In this document: positions 8,317 through 13,474 of the stretch, piece by piece | Layout of the letters: each line of letters opens with the position of its first letter | How positions within the stretch are numbered: position 1 is the first letter of the stretch | The notes under the pieces: generated by a model | Database searches by the model: none | What the model was told of the DNA's origin: nothing | Seen by the model: only the letters and a program-made list of their open reading frames with translations | Position numbers and translations under genes: made by a program | Source of the DNA: Ignavibacteriaceae bacterium | Lineage (GTDB): Bacteria; Bacteroidota; Ignavibacteria; Ignavibacteriales; Ignavibacteriaceae | Assembly: GCA_031292465.1 (NCBI GenBank) | Contig: JARLHB010000229.1 | Location: 1 to 13,474, forward strand | DNA length: 13,474 nt | Reading direction: 5' to 3'

Positions 8317-8383
8317 CAGTACAATTGATAATATAACAGCGATTTGAAATAGATCACTAATTAGAAGAATGTATCAATTGCTG
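8317..8383 (+). repeat. Inverted repeat with a long loop after the isomerase gene
   Basis: CAG-TA-CAATTGATA (8317-8330) is mirrored by TATCAATTG-CTG (8372-8383). The 9-bp core stem plus a 3-bp outer stem are separated by a 2-nt bulge, and the loop is 41 nt. T-rich runs follow from about 8392. It starts directly at the stop codon, so it may be a 3'-end structure, but the long loop makes it a weak terminator. Confidence 0.35.
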
Positions 8384-8434
8384 AACGCGGATTTTTATTG
8401 TATTTTTTAAGTAGAAAAATTATTTGATTATACT

Positions 8435-8578
8435 ATGTTAATTAAACCAATTGAAATAAAAAAGAAAGTAAAAAGAGTACCCGTCCCTCAAAAGCCGCCC
8501 AAAATTGAACCGGCAAAGAAGGCTTATTCCCGCAGCAAAGAGAAAAATGCGTTAAGAAAAGGTAAAGATGCCGGATAA
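8435..8578 (+). CDS. Small Lys/Pro-rich basic protein, 47 aa, unknown function
   Basis: ATG 8435 to TAA 8576-8578 encodes 47 residues: 13 Lys, 3 Arg and 6 Pro against 4 acidic residues. The sequence includes KKKVKRVPVPQKPPK near the N-terminus. There is no signal peptide, membrane segment or recognised domain. Such a composition would suit a nucleic-acid- or ribosome-associated tail-like protein, but that is a guess. No clear Shine-Dalgarno site is visible, which is common in this group. The frame lies in the 289-bp gap between the isomerase gene and the convergent GH13 gene, ending 27 nt before the latter's stop. It may be a real short gene or a chance frame in A-rich DNA. Confidence 0.4.
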   Translation: MLIKPIEIKKKVKRVPVPQKPPKIEPAKKAYSRSKEKNALRKGKDAG

Positions 8579-8605
8579 TGTTACAGTACCCGGCTCCTTT
8601 AAATT

Positions 8606-10456
8606 TCATTTATAATTTTTACTAAGTATTTTCATCTCATAAGGCTTTAACAAAACCTTAAGATTATTATTATCCACAATAATTTCCTCGCCAGTAATCA
8701 GATTTCTAAGCGAAACACTTTTGCTCTTGCTGTAATCAAGTTTCATTGTAACAAGGTTATTCTTACTGCTATTATTAAGAATAACAAGTATTGTATCGTT
8801 ATTTAAAGTCCTTTTATAACCAAGCACTTTATTAGTGTTGTCCGTATAAATAAATTCCAGGCTGCCTTCAGATAATATTTTATTTGCATTCCGGATAGAG
8901 ATTAATCTTCTGTACCAGTTAAACAGCTTTGTATCAAAGGCAACTTTGTCGGGGTCACGTTTCCTTCCAAGAGGATCGGATACTTCAGTCTCGTACTTTA
9001 CACCCGGCCATACCATAGGCTTGCGGCAGTCGGGGTCATCGCCGCCCCACATGCCAGCTTCATCGCCATAGTAAATCATCGGAGCTCCGGGCATTGTCAT
9101 TTGTATTGCAGCAATTAATTTTTGCTTTTGTATCTCTTCATTATTTGGTCTCCTTACAAGGTACGATTTATTCTGCCCCGGATCGGCATTATGGTCAAAC
9201 CACCTGTCGGGGTTTACTATCTGCGAACTGATGCGGTCAACGTCATGGCTGTCCATAAGGTTCTGCAATACAAATAAATTTTCTTTCGGATAATCGGCCT
9301 CTATTGCTTTTATACTGTCGGAAAATGCTTCAGGCGATATTTGGTCCTTAATATCAACAACAAAGCTTTTAACAGCCTGAGCAAACCTGTAATTCATTAC
9401 TCCGTCAAAAGAATCTCCCTGAAGCCATGGCGATGCGTTGAACATTTTATTCTTCTGCCAATCATCCCACCAAATTTCACCGGTTATATATGCATTAGGA
9501 TTCTCTTCTTTTACCCATGCTCTGAACTGTTCCCAGAAAACGATATTAACTTTTTCCGCCACGTCAAGCCGCCATCCGTCAATACCGTTCGAAGCATTGC
9601 CATTTGGGGCCATCCATCTTTTAATAATAGCGTGAATGTGCTCTCCAAATCCTTCAACTAATCCGGTATGTTCATCTTTTTTAATTTCGGGCAAATCTTT
9701 TACGCCATTCCAGCCTTCATATTCAAATTCATTTTCCGGCGTATTAGGGTTGTCAAATGATTTTATTTTAAACCAGTCTTTAAATGGAGATTTTTCCTGA
9801 TTTTTTACCACATCCTGAAATGCCCAAAATGAAGTACCCACGTGGTTAAAAACTCCGTCTATAATTATCTTCATTCCAAGTTTATGGCATTTTTTTATAA
9901 GAGAAAGGAAAAGGCTGTCAGCCGATGTCCATTTCCATGTAGAAGGGTCGGCGGGATTTTCACTTGCCCAAATTTTCTCATCCTCTTTAGGGTTCGGGCC
10001 AAAATTATTATCAACGTGGTGGTACATTCTTGTATCATACTTATGAAGCGATGGGGACTCAAAAATAGGATTCAAATATATGGCTGTAATACCAAGCTTA
10101 TGCAGGTAATCAAGGCGGTTTATTACACCCTGTAAATCGCCTCCATAACGGCGCACTCCGGCATTCCAGTAGAAGTCATGTCCGTCTGCCTTTTCCCACG
10201 GCTGTAGTTTATACCAGTCGGATGTCCATGGAGAAATATGCCAGCCATCCGGTATTTTATACGGCCATGCGCCTTCCATATCATGCGGTGCCGGGTCATT
10301 TGTTTTATCCCCGTTATCAAACCGTTCGGGGAATATCTGGTACCATATGGCATCTTTAGCCCACCCCGGAACGCGCGGAACCGCTTTCCCGTTTTGTGCA
10401 AAAAGTGGAAGAGCAATATTAAAAGCAACTAAAATAACTGTTAAAATTCTTTTCAT
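8606..10456 (-). CDS. Secreted GH13 enzyme of the cyclomaltodextrinase/neopullulanase type
   Basis: The 616-aa product has a signal peptide (residues 1-20, cut LFA|Q) and goes almost directly into the GH13 barrel (WAKDAIWYQIFPERF, 32-46), so the CBM34-like N-terminal domain usual for cyclomaltodextrinases is absent. The four GH13 motifs are intact: DGVFNH (200-205), GWRLD with nucleophile D298, GE with acid/base E327, and SHD with D405. Region V is LPEI (255-258). The block MPGAPMIYYGDEAGMWGG (455-472), continuing to DPDCRKPMVW, is typical of the neopullulanase/cyclomaltodextrinase/maltogenic amylase branch, which acts on maltodextrins, cyclodextrins or pullulan fragments. A C-terminal beta domain ends near 612. 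There is no T9SS domain, so it is probably periplasmic and would process oligosaccharides released by the surface enzyme at 2045-6307. It is transcribed towards the isomerase gene and divergently from the glycosyltransferase gene. The exact substrate is inferred. Confidence 0.92.
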   Translation of the reverse strand: MKRILTVILVAFNIALPLFAQNGKAVPRVPGWAKDAIWYQIFPERFDNGDKTNDPAPHDMEGAWPYKIPDGWHISPWTSDWYKLQPWEKADGHDFYWNAGVRRYGGDLQGVINRLDYLHKLGITAIYLNPIFESPSLHKYDTRMYHHVDNNFGPNPKEDEKIWASENPADPSTWKWTSADSLFLSLIKKCHKLGMKIIIDGVFNHVGTSFWAFQDVVKNQEKSPFKDWFKIKSFDNPNTPENEFEYEGWNGVKDLPEIKKDEHTGLVEGFGEHIHAIIKRWMAPNGNASNGIDGWRLDVAEKVNIVFWEQFRAWVKEENPNAYITGEIWWDDWQKNKMFNASPWLQGDSFDGVMNYRFAQAVKSFVVDIKDQISPEAFSDSIKAIEADYPKENLFVLQNLMDSHDVDRISSQIVNPDRWFDHNADPGQNKSYLVRRPNNEEIQKQKLIAAIQMTMPGAPMIYYGDEAGMWGGDDPDCRKPMVWPGVKYETEVSDPLGRKRDPDKVAFDTKLFNWYRRLISIRNANKILSEGSLEFIYTDNTNKVLGYKRTLNNDTILVILNNSSKNNLVTMKLDYSKSKSVSLRNLITGEEIIVDNNNLKVLLKPYEMKILSKNYK

Positions 10457-10602
10457 GGCTGAATCCCGATAATTTTACTAAACAATTTAAAACTAAGATT
10501 TAATTATCATGATCATTGCTAGGGCAGGAGAGCATTGTAAATATGCTTGTAATAAAAGTAATTATTTGCTGTTATTACTAATATATTAAGAACTATTTTT
10601 CA

Positions 10603-10610
10603 CAAAAATA
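10603..10610 (-). promoter_or_regulatory. Possible -7 element for the reverse GH13 gene
   Basis: CAAAAATA on the + strand reads TATTTTTG on the - strand, a full match to the Bacteroidota -7 pattern TAnnTTTG. No TTTG lies at the right distance upstream. It would give a leader of roughly 140 nt. It sits just beside the putative -33 element of the divergent glycosyltransferase promoter. Confidence 0.25.
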
Positions 10611-10613
10611 TAT

Positions 10614-10644
10614 TTTCACTTCTCTTTAAAGACGCCTATCTTTG
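10614..10644 (+). promoter_or_regulatory. Putative Bacteroidota-type promoter for the glycosyltransferase gene
   Basis: TATCTTTG (10637-10644) matches the -7 pattern TAnnTTTG exactly. TTTC (10614-10617), one mismatch from TTTG, lies exactly 19 nt upstream. Transcription would start near 10650, about 60 nt before the ATG. Confidence 0.42.
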
Positions 10645-10709
10645 ATAGCTGTCTTTGGTAAATTTAACAAATTAATTCTTATAATAGAACCAATAAACCA
10701 TATAAAAAA

Positions 10710-11519
10710 ATGATAAAAGCTTCAGTTATCCTTTCTTTCTATAACCGGATTGACTACTTAAAACTTGTACTTGCGGGGTTCATAAGACAAACGTTCCGGG
10801 ATTTTGAAATAATAATTGCAGATGACGGTTCATCCACGGCGGCAGTAAAAGAAATTGAAAAATTATCACAGTCAATGCCTTTCCCGTTAACACATATCTG
10901 GCATGAGGACAAAGGATTCCGCAAGAATAAAATATTAAATAAAGCAATTGTAGCTGCAAATTCTGATTACCTTATCTTTGTGGATGCTGACTGCATTCCC
11001 CATAAAGAATTCATAAGTGAACATGTAAAATATCAAAGCCCTCAGGTATGCTTTACTGGACGCCGCGTCAATTTATCTGAAAGGATAACAGGGTACCTGA
11101 CGCCACAGCGGGTAAAAGAAGGTTTCCTTGAAGATAATATGGTGATGCTTATTGAAGACGGAACATTCGGAAAATCATTCTACGTTGAAAAGGGCTTTTA
11201 TTTCCAGAATGAATGTTTGAGAAAAATTTTTAATAAGAAAAAAAGGGGAATGCTTGGCAGTAACTTTTCTATATATAAAGAAGACTTCCTAAAAATTAAT
11301 GGCTTTGACGAAAGATATGAAGCTCCTTCAATAGGTGAGGACTCAGATGTTGAGTACAGGCTGGGGTTATGCGGAATAGGAGTTAAATCATTAAATAATA
11401 TTGCCGTACAATATCATCTTTATCATATACTTCAGGACCGCCCCCAGGAAAACCTTATTTTGTTTGAGGAAATAAAACGATCAGGCAAATATTATACGCC
11501 ATACGGCATATCACGTTAA
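10710..11519 (+). CDS. Glycosyltransferase family 2 protein (GT-A fold)
   Basis: The 269-aa product transfers a sugar from a nucleotide-sugar donor. It opens with ASVILSFYNRIDYLKLVLAGF, the first beta strand and helix of GT2 enzymes. It then has the donor-binding acidic motif IIADDGS (D38, D39), a DKGFRKNKILNKAI helix (67-80), and the metal-binding DxD as VDADC (D92, D94). The C-terminal part has SNFSIYKEDFLKINGFDERY (184-203) followed by GEDSDVEYRL (209-218). This is the galactosyltransferase-like (Glyco_transf_7C) block, with a probable catalytic E/D pair. There is no membrane segment, so it is cytoplasmic or peripheral. No other glycan-assembly genes are nearby, so the acceptor is unknown; lipopolysaccharide or surface glycan is possible. 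The start is ATG 10710 after an A-rich stretch without Shine-Dalgarno. No clear terminator follows. Confidence 0.87.
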   Translation: MIKASVILSFYNRIDYLKLVLAGFIRQTFRDFEIIIADDGSSTAAVKEIEKLSQSMPFPLTHIWHEDKGFRKNKILNKAIVAANSDYLIFVDADCIPHKEFISEHVKYQSPQVCFTGRRVNLSERITGYLTPQRVKEGFLEDNMVMLIEDGTFGKSFYVEKGFYFQNECLRKIFNKKKRGMLGSNFSIYKEDFLKINGFDERYEAPSIGEDSDVEYRLGLCGIGVKSLNNIAVQYHLYHILQDRPQENLILFEEIKRSGKYYTPYGISR

Positions 11520-11663
11520 TCATCCGGAAGTAAAATAAGAGAGAAATTAAAATCGTTTGTGATGAAGATTAAATACTTATGGAAAAAGCTTCTGGTTTAG
11601 GTCAGGGGTTAAATAATTATCCTGAAATAGGCAATTATATGAAAATTAATAAGAAATTATTGT

Positions 11664-11676
11664 AATTAGCCTAATT
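11664..11676. promoter_or_regulatory. Dyad AATTAG-C-CTAATT upstream of the Lrp-family gene
   Basis: A perfect 6-bp inverted repeat around one base. It is the first of several dyads in the 293-bp gap between the glycosyltransferase and regulator genes. Lrp sites are typically AT-rich imperfect dyads, so it could be a binding site, although short AT dyads arise often by chance. Confidence 0.3.
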
Positions 11677-11689
11677 TTATTATATTAAC

Positions 11690-11708
11690 ATGCCTAAATA
11701 ATAGGCAT
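11690..11708. promoter_or_regulatory. Dyad ATGCCTA-AATAA-TAGGCAT, possible operator
   Basis: A perfect 7-bp inverted repeat with a 5-bp spacer, GC-containing at its arms and thus less likely to be chance. Its centre lies about 40 bp upstream of the centre of the 18-bp palindrome, close to four helical turns. It could bind the Lrp-family protein encoded just downstream or another dimeric regulator. Confidence 0.42.
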
Positions 11709-11730
11709 TATTTGCAGGAAAATTTGTAAA

Positions 11731-11748
11731 AAATATTCCGGAATATTT
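11731..11748. promoter_or_regulatory. Perfect 18-bp palindrome overlapping the lrp promoter
   Basis: AAATATTCCGGAATATTT is fully self-complementary with no spacer. Its right end shares bases 11746-11748 with the putative -33 element TTTG (11746-11749). A dimer bound here would block or help RNA polymerase, as expected for autoregulation. The symmetry is directly visible; the binding protein is inferred. Confidence 0.5.
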
Positions 11749-11777
11749 GCATTCCTCCCATCTTCGCCTTATATTTG
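11746..11777 (+). promoter_or_regulatory. Bacteroidota-type promoter for the lrp-glnA region
   Basis: TTTG (11746-11749), a 20-nt spacer and TATATTTG (11770-11777) match both consensus elements of the Bacteroidota primary-sigma promoter without mismatch. Transcription would start near 11784, about 35 nt before ATG 11819. Confidence 0.55.
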
Positions 11778-11797
11778 AAGCAAATAATATAGTATTT

Positions 11798-11812
11798 CCT
11801 AAATAAATTAGG
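11798..11812 (+). promoter_or_regulatory. Small dyad CCTAA-ATAAA-TTAGG covering the ribosome binding site of the Lrp-family gene
   Basis: A perfect 5-bp inverted repeat in the predicted leader. Its right arm contains the only Shine-Dalgarno-like bases (AGG 11810-11812, 6 nt before ATG 11819). It could be a weak hairpin or a DNA-level site; the arms resemble those of the dyad at 11690-11708. Confidence 0.28.
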
Positions 11813-11818
11813 TTGCAA

Positions 11819-12265
11819 ATGCTTGACGACTTAGATATTAAAATACTTAATATTCTGCAAAAGAACGGCAGAACCAAAAGAAATGTTATTGCGGAATCAG
11901 TCGGCTTATCAATCCCTTCAGTTAGTGAGAGATTACATAAGCTTGAAGAAAAGGGTATTATCGAAGGATATTTTGCAAGGGTTAACAGAAAAGCTTTTGG
12001 CTATGATATCATGGCCTATATTGTTGTTACAATGGAATCATCCAAGTATTATAAAACATTCGCAACAAAAGTAGAAAAAGCAACACAGATTATAGAATGC
12101 CATTCTGTGCTTGGCGAAGGCTCGCATTTACTAAAAGCAATAGTAAAAAAAACCGAATCGCTGGAAAAACTTTTGGGCGAAATACAATCCTGGCCCGGGG
12201 TTGTAGCTACAAAGACAACATTTGTCTTATCGACAGTAAAAGAAACTACAGAAATTGAAATTTAA
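11819..12265 (+). CDS. Lrp/AsnC-family transcriptional regulator
   Basis: The 148-aa product matches the usual length of the family. ATG 11819 (MLDDLDIKILNILQKNGR) gives the standard family start; a TTG at 11813 would add only two residues. Residues 3-18 form the first helix, and about 20-41 form the helix-turn-helix (RNVIAESVGLSIPSVSERLHKL). EEKGIIEGYFARVN is the typical link into the C-terminal RAM ligand-binding domain (about 60-140), with ECHSVLGEGSHLLKAIV (93-109) at the effector and dimer interface. These proteins bind DNA as dimers to octamers and often sense amino acids. glnA starts 40 nt after the stop in the same direction, and several dyads precede the gene. It is therefore a good candidate to regulate itself and glutamine synthesis in response to amino-acid supply; that target is inferred from position. 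An A8 run at 12145-12152 lies in the coding region. Confidence 0.9.
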   Translation: MLDDLDIKILNILQKNGRTKRNVIAESVGLSIPSVSERLHKLEEKGIIEGYFARVNRKAFGYDIMAYIVVTMESSKYYKTFATKVEKATQIIECHSVLGEGSHLLKAIVKKTESLEKLLGEIQSWPGVVATKTTFVLSTVKETTEIEI

Positions 12266-12295
12266 AATTAATTTTTTACTTATAACAAATTAAAA

Positions 12296-12299
12296 AGGA
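12296..12299 (+). promoter_or_regulatory. Ribosome binding site for glnA
   Basis: AGGA within AAAAAGGAT lies 6 nt before ATG 12306 and fixes this start, which also gives the normal N-terminus of the enzyme. No terminator is visible in the 40-nt gap after the Lrp-family gene, which supports cotranscription. Confidence 0.6.
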
Positions 12300-12305
12300 T
12301 AGTAT

Positions 12306-13474
12306 ATGGCAAAAGCTAATTCCCCAATAGATAAAGTATTTAAATTTATCAGTGCCAACGGAATAAAATTCATTGATCTAAAATTTATGGATTTCCCCGG
12401 CCAGTGGCAGCATATTACAGTACCGGTTACACAATTAAAAGAAGATTCATTTGTGGACGGTTTTGGTTTTGACGGTTCTTCTATCCGCGGATGGAAAGCA
12501 ATAAATGAAAGCGATATGTTAATTATTCCTGATCCAACTACAATGTTTTTGGATTCATTTGTTGAAATTCCAACACTTAGTTTAATCTGTGATGTTTACG
12601 AACCTTCTACAAAAGAAAAATATTCAAGATGCCCAAGAAATATTGCACAGAAAGCAGCAGATTACCTGATATCAACAGGTATTGCAGATACAGCATATTT
12701 TGGCCCGGAAGCTGAATTCTTCGTATTTGATGACGTTCGTTTTGATTCCAAGCCTAACGGCAGTTTTTATTTCGTTGATTCGGTTGAAGGTAAATGGAAC
12801 AGCGGCCGTGATGAAGGTCCAAACTTAGGATATAAACCACGCTATAAAGAAGGTTATTTCCCTGTACCTCCTACAGATTCTTTAATGGACTTGCGTAATG
12901 AAATGGTAAGTAATTTAATTAATGCCGGAATTGATATCGAAGCTCAGCACCACGAAGTTGCAAGCGGCGGCCAGTGCGAAATTGATATGCGTTTTGAAAC
13001 TTTGGTAAAAGCTGCAGACCAGCTCTTATTGTTTAAGTACATTATAAAGAACACTGCAAAGAAAAATAATAAAACTGTTACGTTTATGCCTAAACCTATC
13101 GCTGGCGATAATGGTACAGGTATGCACGTACATGCAAGCCTTTGGAAAAAAGGAAAACCATTATTCTTTGGCAATGGTTATGCCGGATTAAGCGAAATGG
13201 CTCTTTATTTTGCAGGCGGCTTGTTGAAGCATGCTGCATCTTTGCTTGCATTTACAAACCCGACAACAAACTCTTATAAGAGATTAGTTCCGGGATTTGA
13301 AGCTCCTGTAAATCTCGCATATTCACAGAGAAACAGAAGCGCTTCAATCAGAATTCCTATGTATTCAAATAGCCCAAAAGCTAAAAGGCTTGAATTCAGA
13401 TGTCCTGATCTATCCTGTAACCCTTACCTTGCTTTCCCTGCAATCTTAATGGCGGGTTTGGACGGTATCGTAAA
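12306..13474 (+). CDS. glnA: Type I glutamine synthetase (3' end outside the window)
   Basis: The frame is open from ATG 12306 to the window edge, giving 389 residues of about 470 for type I enzymes. It makes glutamine from glutamate, ammonia and ATP in the cytoplasm and is the main route of ammonium assimilation. Family landmarks are in order: GFGFDGSSIRGW (52-63); the metal ligands in FGPEAEFFVF (E135, E137); AQHHEVASGGQCEID (E217, E225); the ATP and metal site AGDNGTGMHVHASL (266-279, H274); NPTTNSYKRLVPGFEAPV (318-335, the glutamate-binding loop); and NRSASIRIP (343-351) with the following LEFRCPD. All are intact. The adenylylation-site region lies beyond the edge, so covalent regulation cannot be judged. 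The close upstream Lrp-family gene suggests transcriptional control by an amino-acid-responsive regulator. Confidence 0.96.
   Translation, partial: MAKANSPIDKVFKFISANGIKFIDLKFMDFPGQWQHITVPVTQLKEDSFVDGFGFDGSSIRGWKAINESDMLIIPDPTTMFLDSFVEIPTLSLICDVYEPSTKEKYSRCPRNIAQKAADYLISTGIADTAYFGPEAEFFVFDDVRFDSKPNGSFYFVDSVEGKWNSGRDEGPNLGYKPRYKEGYFPVPPTDSLMDLRNEMVSNLINAGIDIEAQHHEVASGGQCEIDMRFETLVKAADQLLLFKYIIKNTAKKNNKTVTFMPKPIAGDNGTGMHVHASLWKKGKPLFFGNGYAGLSEMALYFAGGLLKHAASLLAFTNPTTNSYKRLVPGFEAPVNLAYSQRNRSASIRIPMYSNSPKAKRLEFRCPDLSCNPYLAFPAILMAGLDGIV

Noticed and set aside
10123..10428. 101-codon - strand frame overlapping the start of the second GH13 gene
   Set aside because: It is a shifted frame of the GH13 gene, whose frame holds the signal peptide and GH13 motifs.
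11562..11600. 12-codon ORF (MKIKYLWKKLLV) after the glycosyltransferase gene
   Set aside because: Too short and without a ribosome binding site; it resembles a random A-rich stretch.
11680..11877. 65-codon - strand frame across the lrp upstream region
   Set aside because: It overlaps the start of the Lrp-family gene antisense and runs through the promoter and dyads; no domain or ribosome binding site supports it.
12145..12152. A8 run in the Lrp-family gene as a possible slippage site
   Set aside because: A-runs from Lys codons are expected in AT-rich genes, and the full-length frame gives a normal family-length protein.
12264..12275. AAAATTAATTTT palindrome after the Lrp-family gene as a terminator
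   Set aside because: It has no loop and only A-T pairs, so it would not form a stable terminator hairpin.

Overview
This is an AT-rich stretch from a Gram-negative bacterium of the Bacteroidota/Ignavibacteria side of the tree. The best clues are two secreted proteins ending in a type IX secretion (T9SS) sorting domain of the form SQNYPNPFNPST..., a style abundant in Ignavibacteria. Other clues are an outer-membrane barrel tail like PorV/PorQ at the left edge and promoter-like strings matching the Bacteroidota pattern TTTG-N19/20-TAnnTTTG. The exact taxon is an inference; no rRNA gene is present.

Left part (1-8316, + strand): the end of an outer-membrane beta-barrel gene; a 499-aa T9SS-exported protein built from repeated beta-sandwich domains that resemble carbohydrate-binding modules; a 1420-aa multidomain T9SS-exported GH13 alpha-amylase-family enzyme; and a SurA/parvulin-like periplasmic peptidyl-prolyl isomerase. 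Strong intrinsic terminators follow the 499-aa and 1420-aa genes, so these are separate transcription units. A 47-aa Lys/Pro-rich ORF follows the isomerase gene.

Middle (8606-10456, - strand): a second GH13 enzyme of the cyclomaltodextrinase/neopullulanase type, with a signal peptide but no T9SS domain, so probably periplasmic. Together with the surface enzyme and the putative binding protein it suggests a two-step route: polymer is bound and cut outside the cell, and the oligosaccharides are finished inside the envelope. No SusC/SusD pair or transporter is visible in the window.

Right part (10710-13474, + strand): an isolated GT2 glycosyltransferase; a regulatory region of about 300 bp rich in dyad symmetry; an Lrp/AsnC-family regulator; and, 40 bp later, glnA (type I glutamine synthetase), which runs off the window. 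The Lrp gene has a near-ideal Bacteroidota-type promoter whose -33 element touches a perfect 18-bp palindrome, suggesting autoregulation and control of glutamine synthesis.

The observations most worth a second look are a G8 tract in the 499-aa surface protein gene, where either +1 or -1 slippage gives a stop within a few codons; the glucodextranase-like modules fused to the surface amylase; and the dyad cluster before lrp-glnA. I saw no tRNA, rRNA, CRISPR array, insertion sequence or phage gene. Nothing here is clearly a previously undescribed system.
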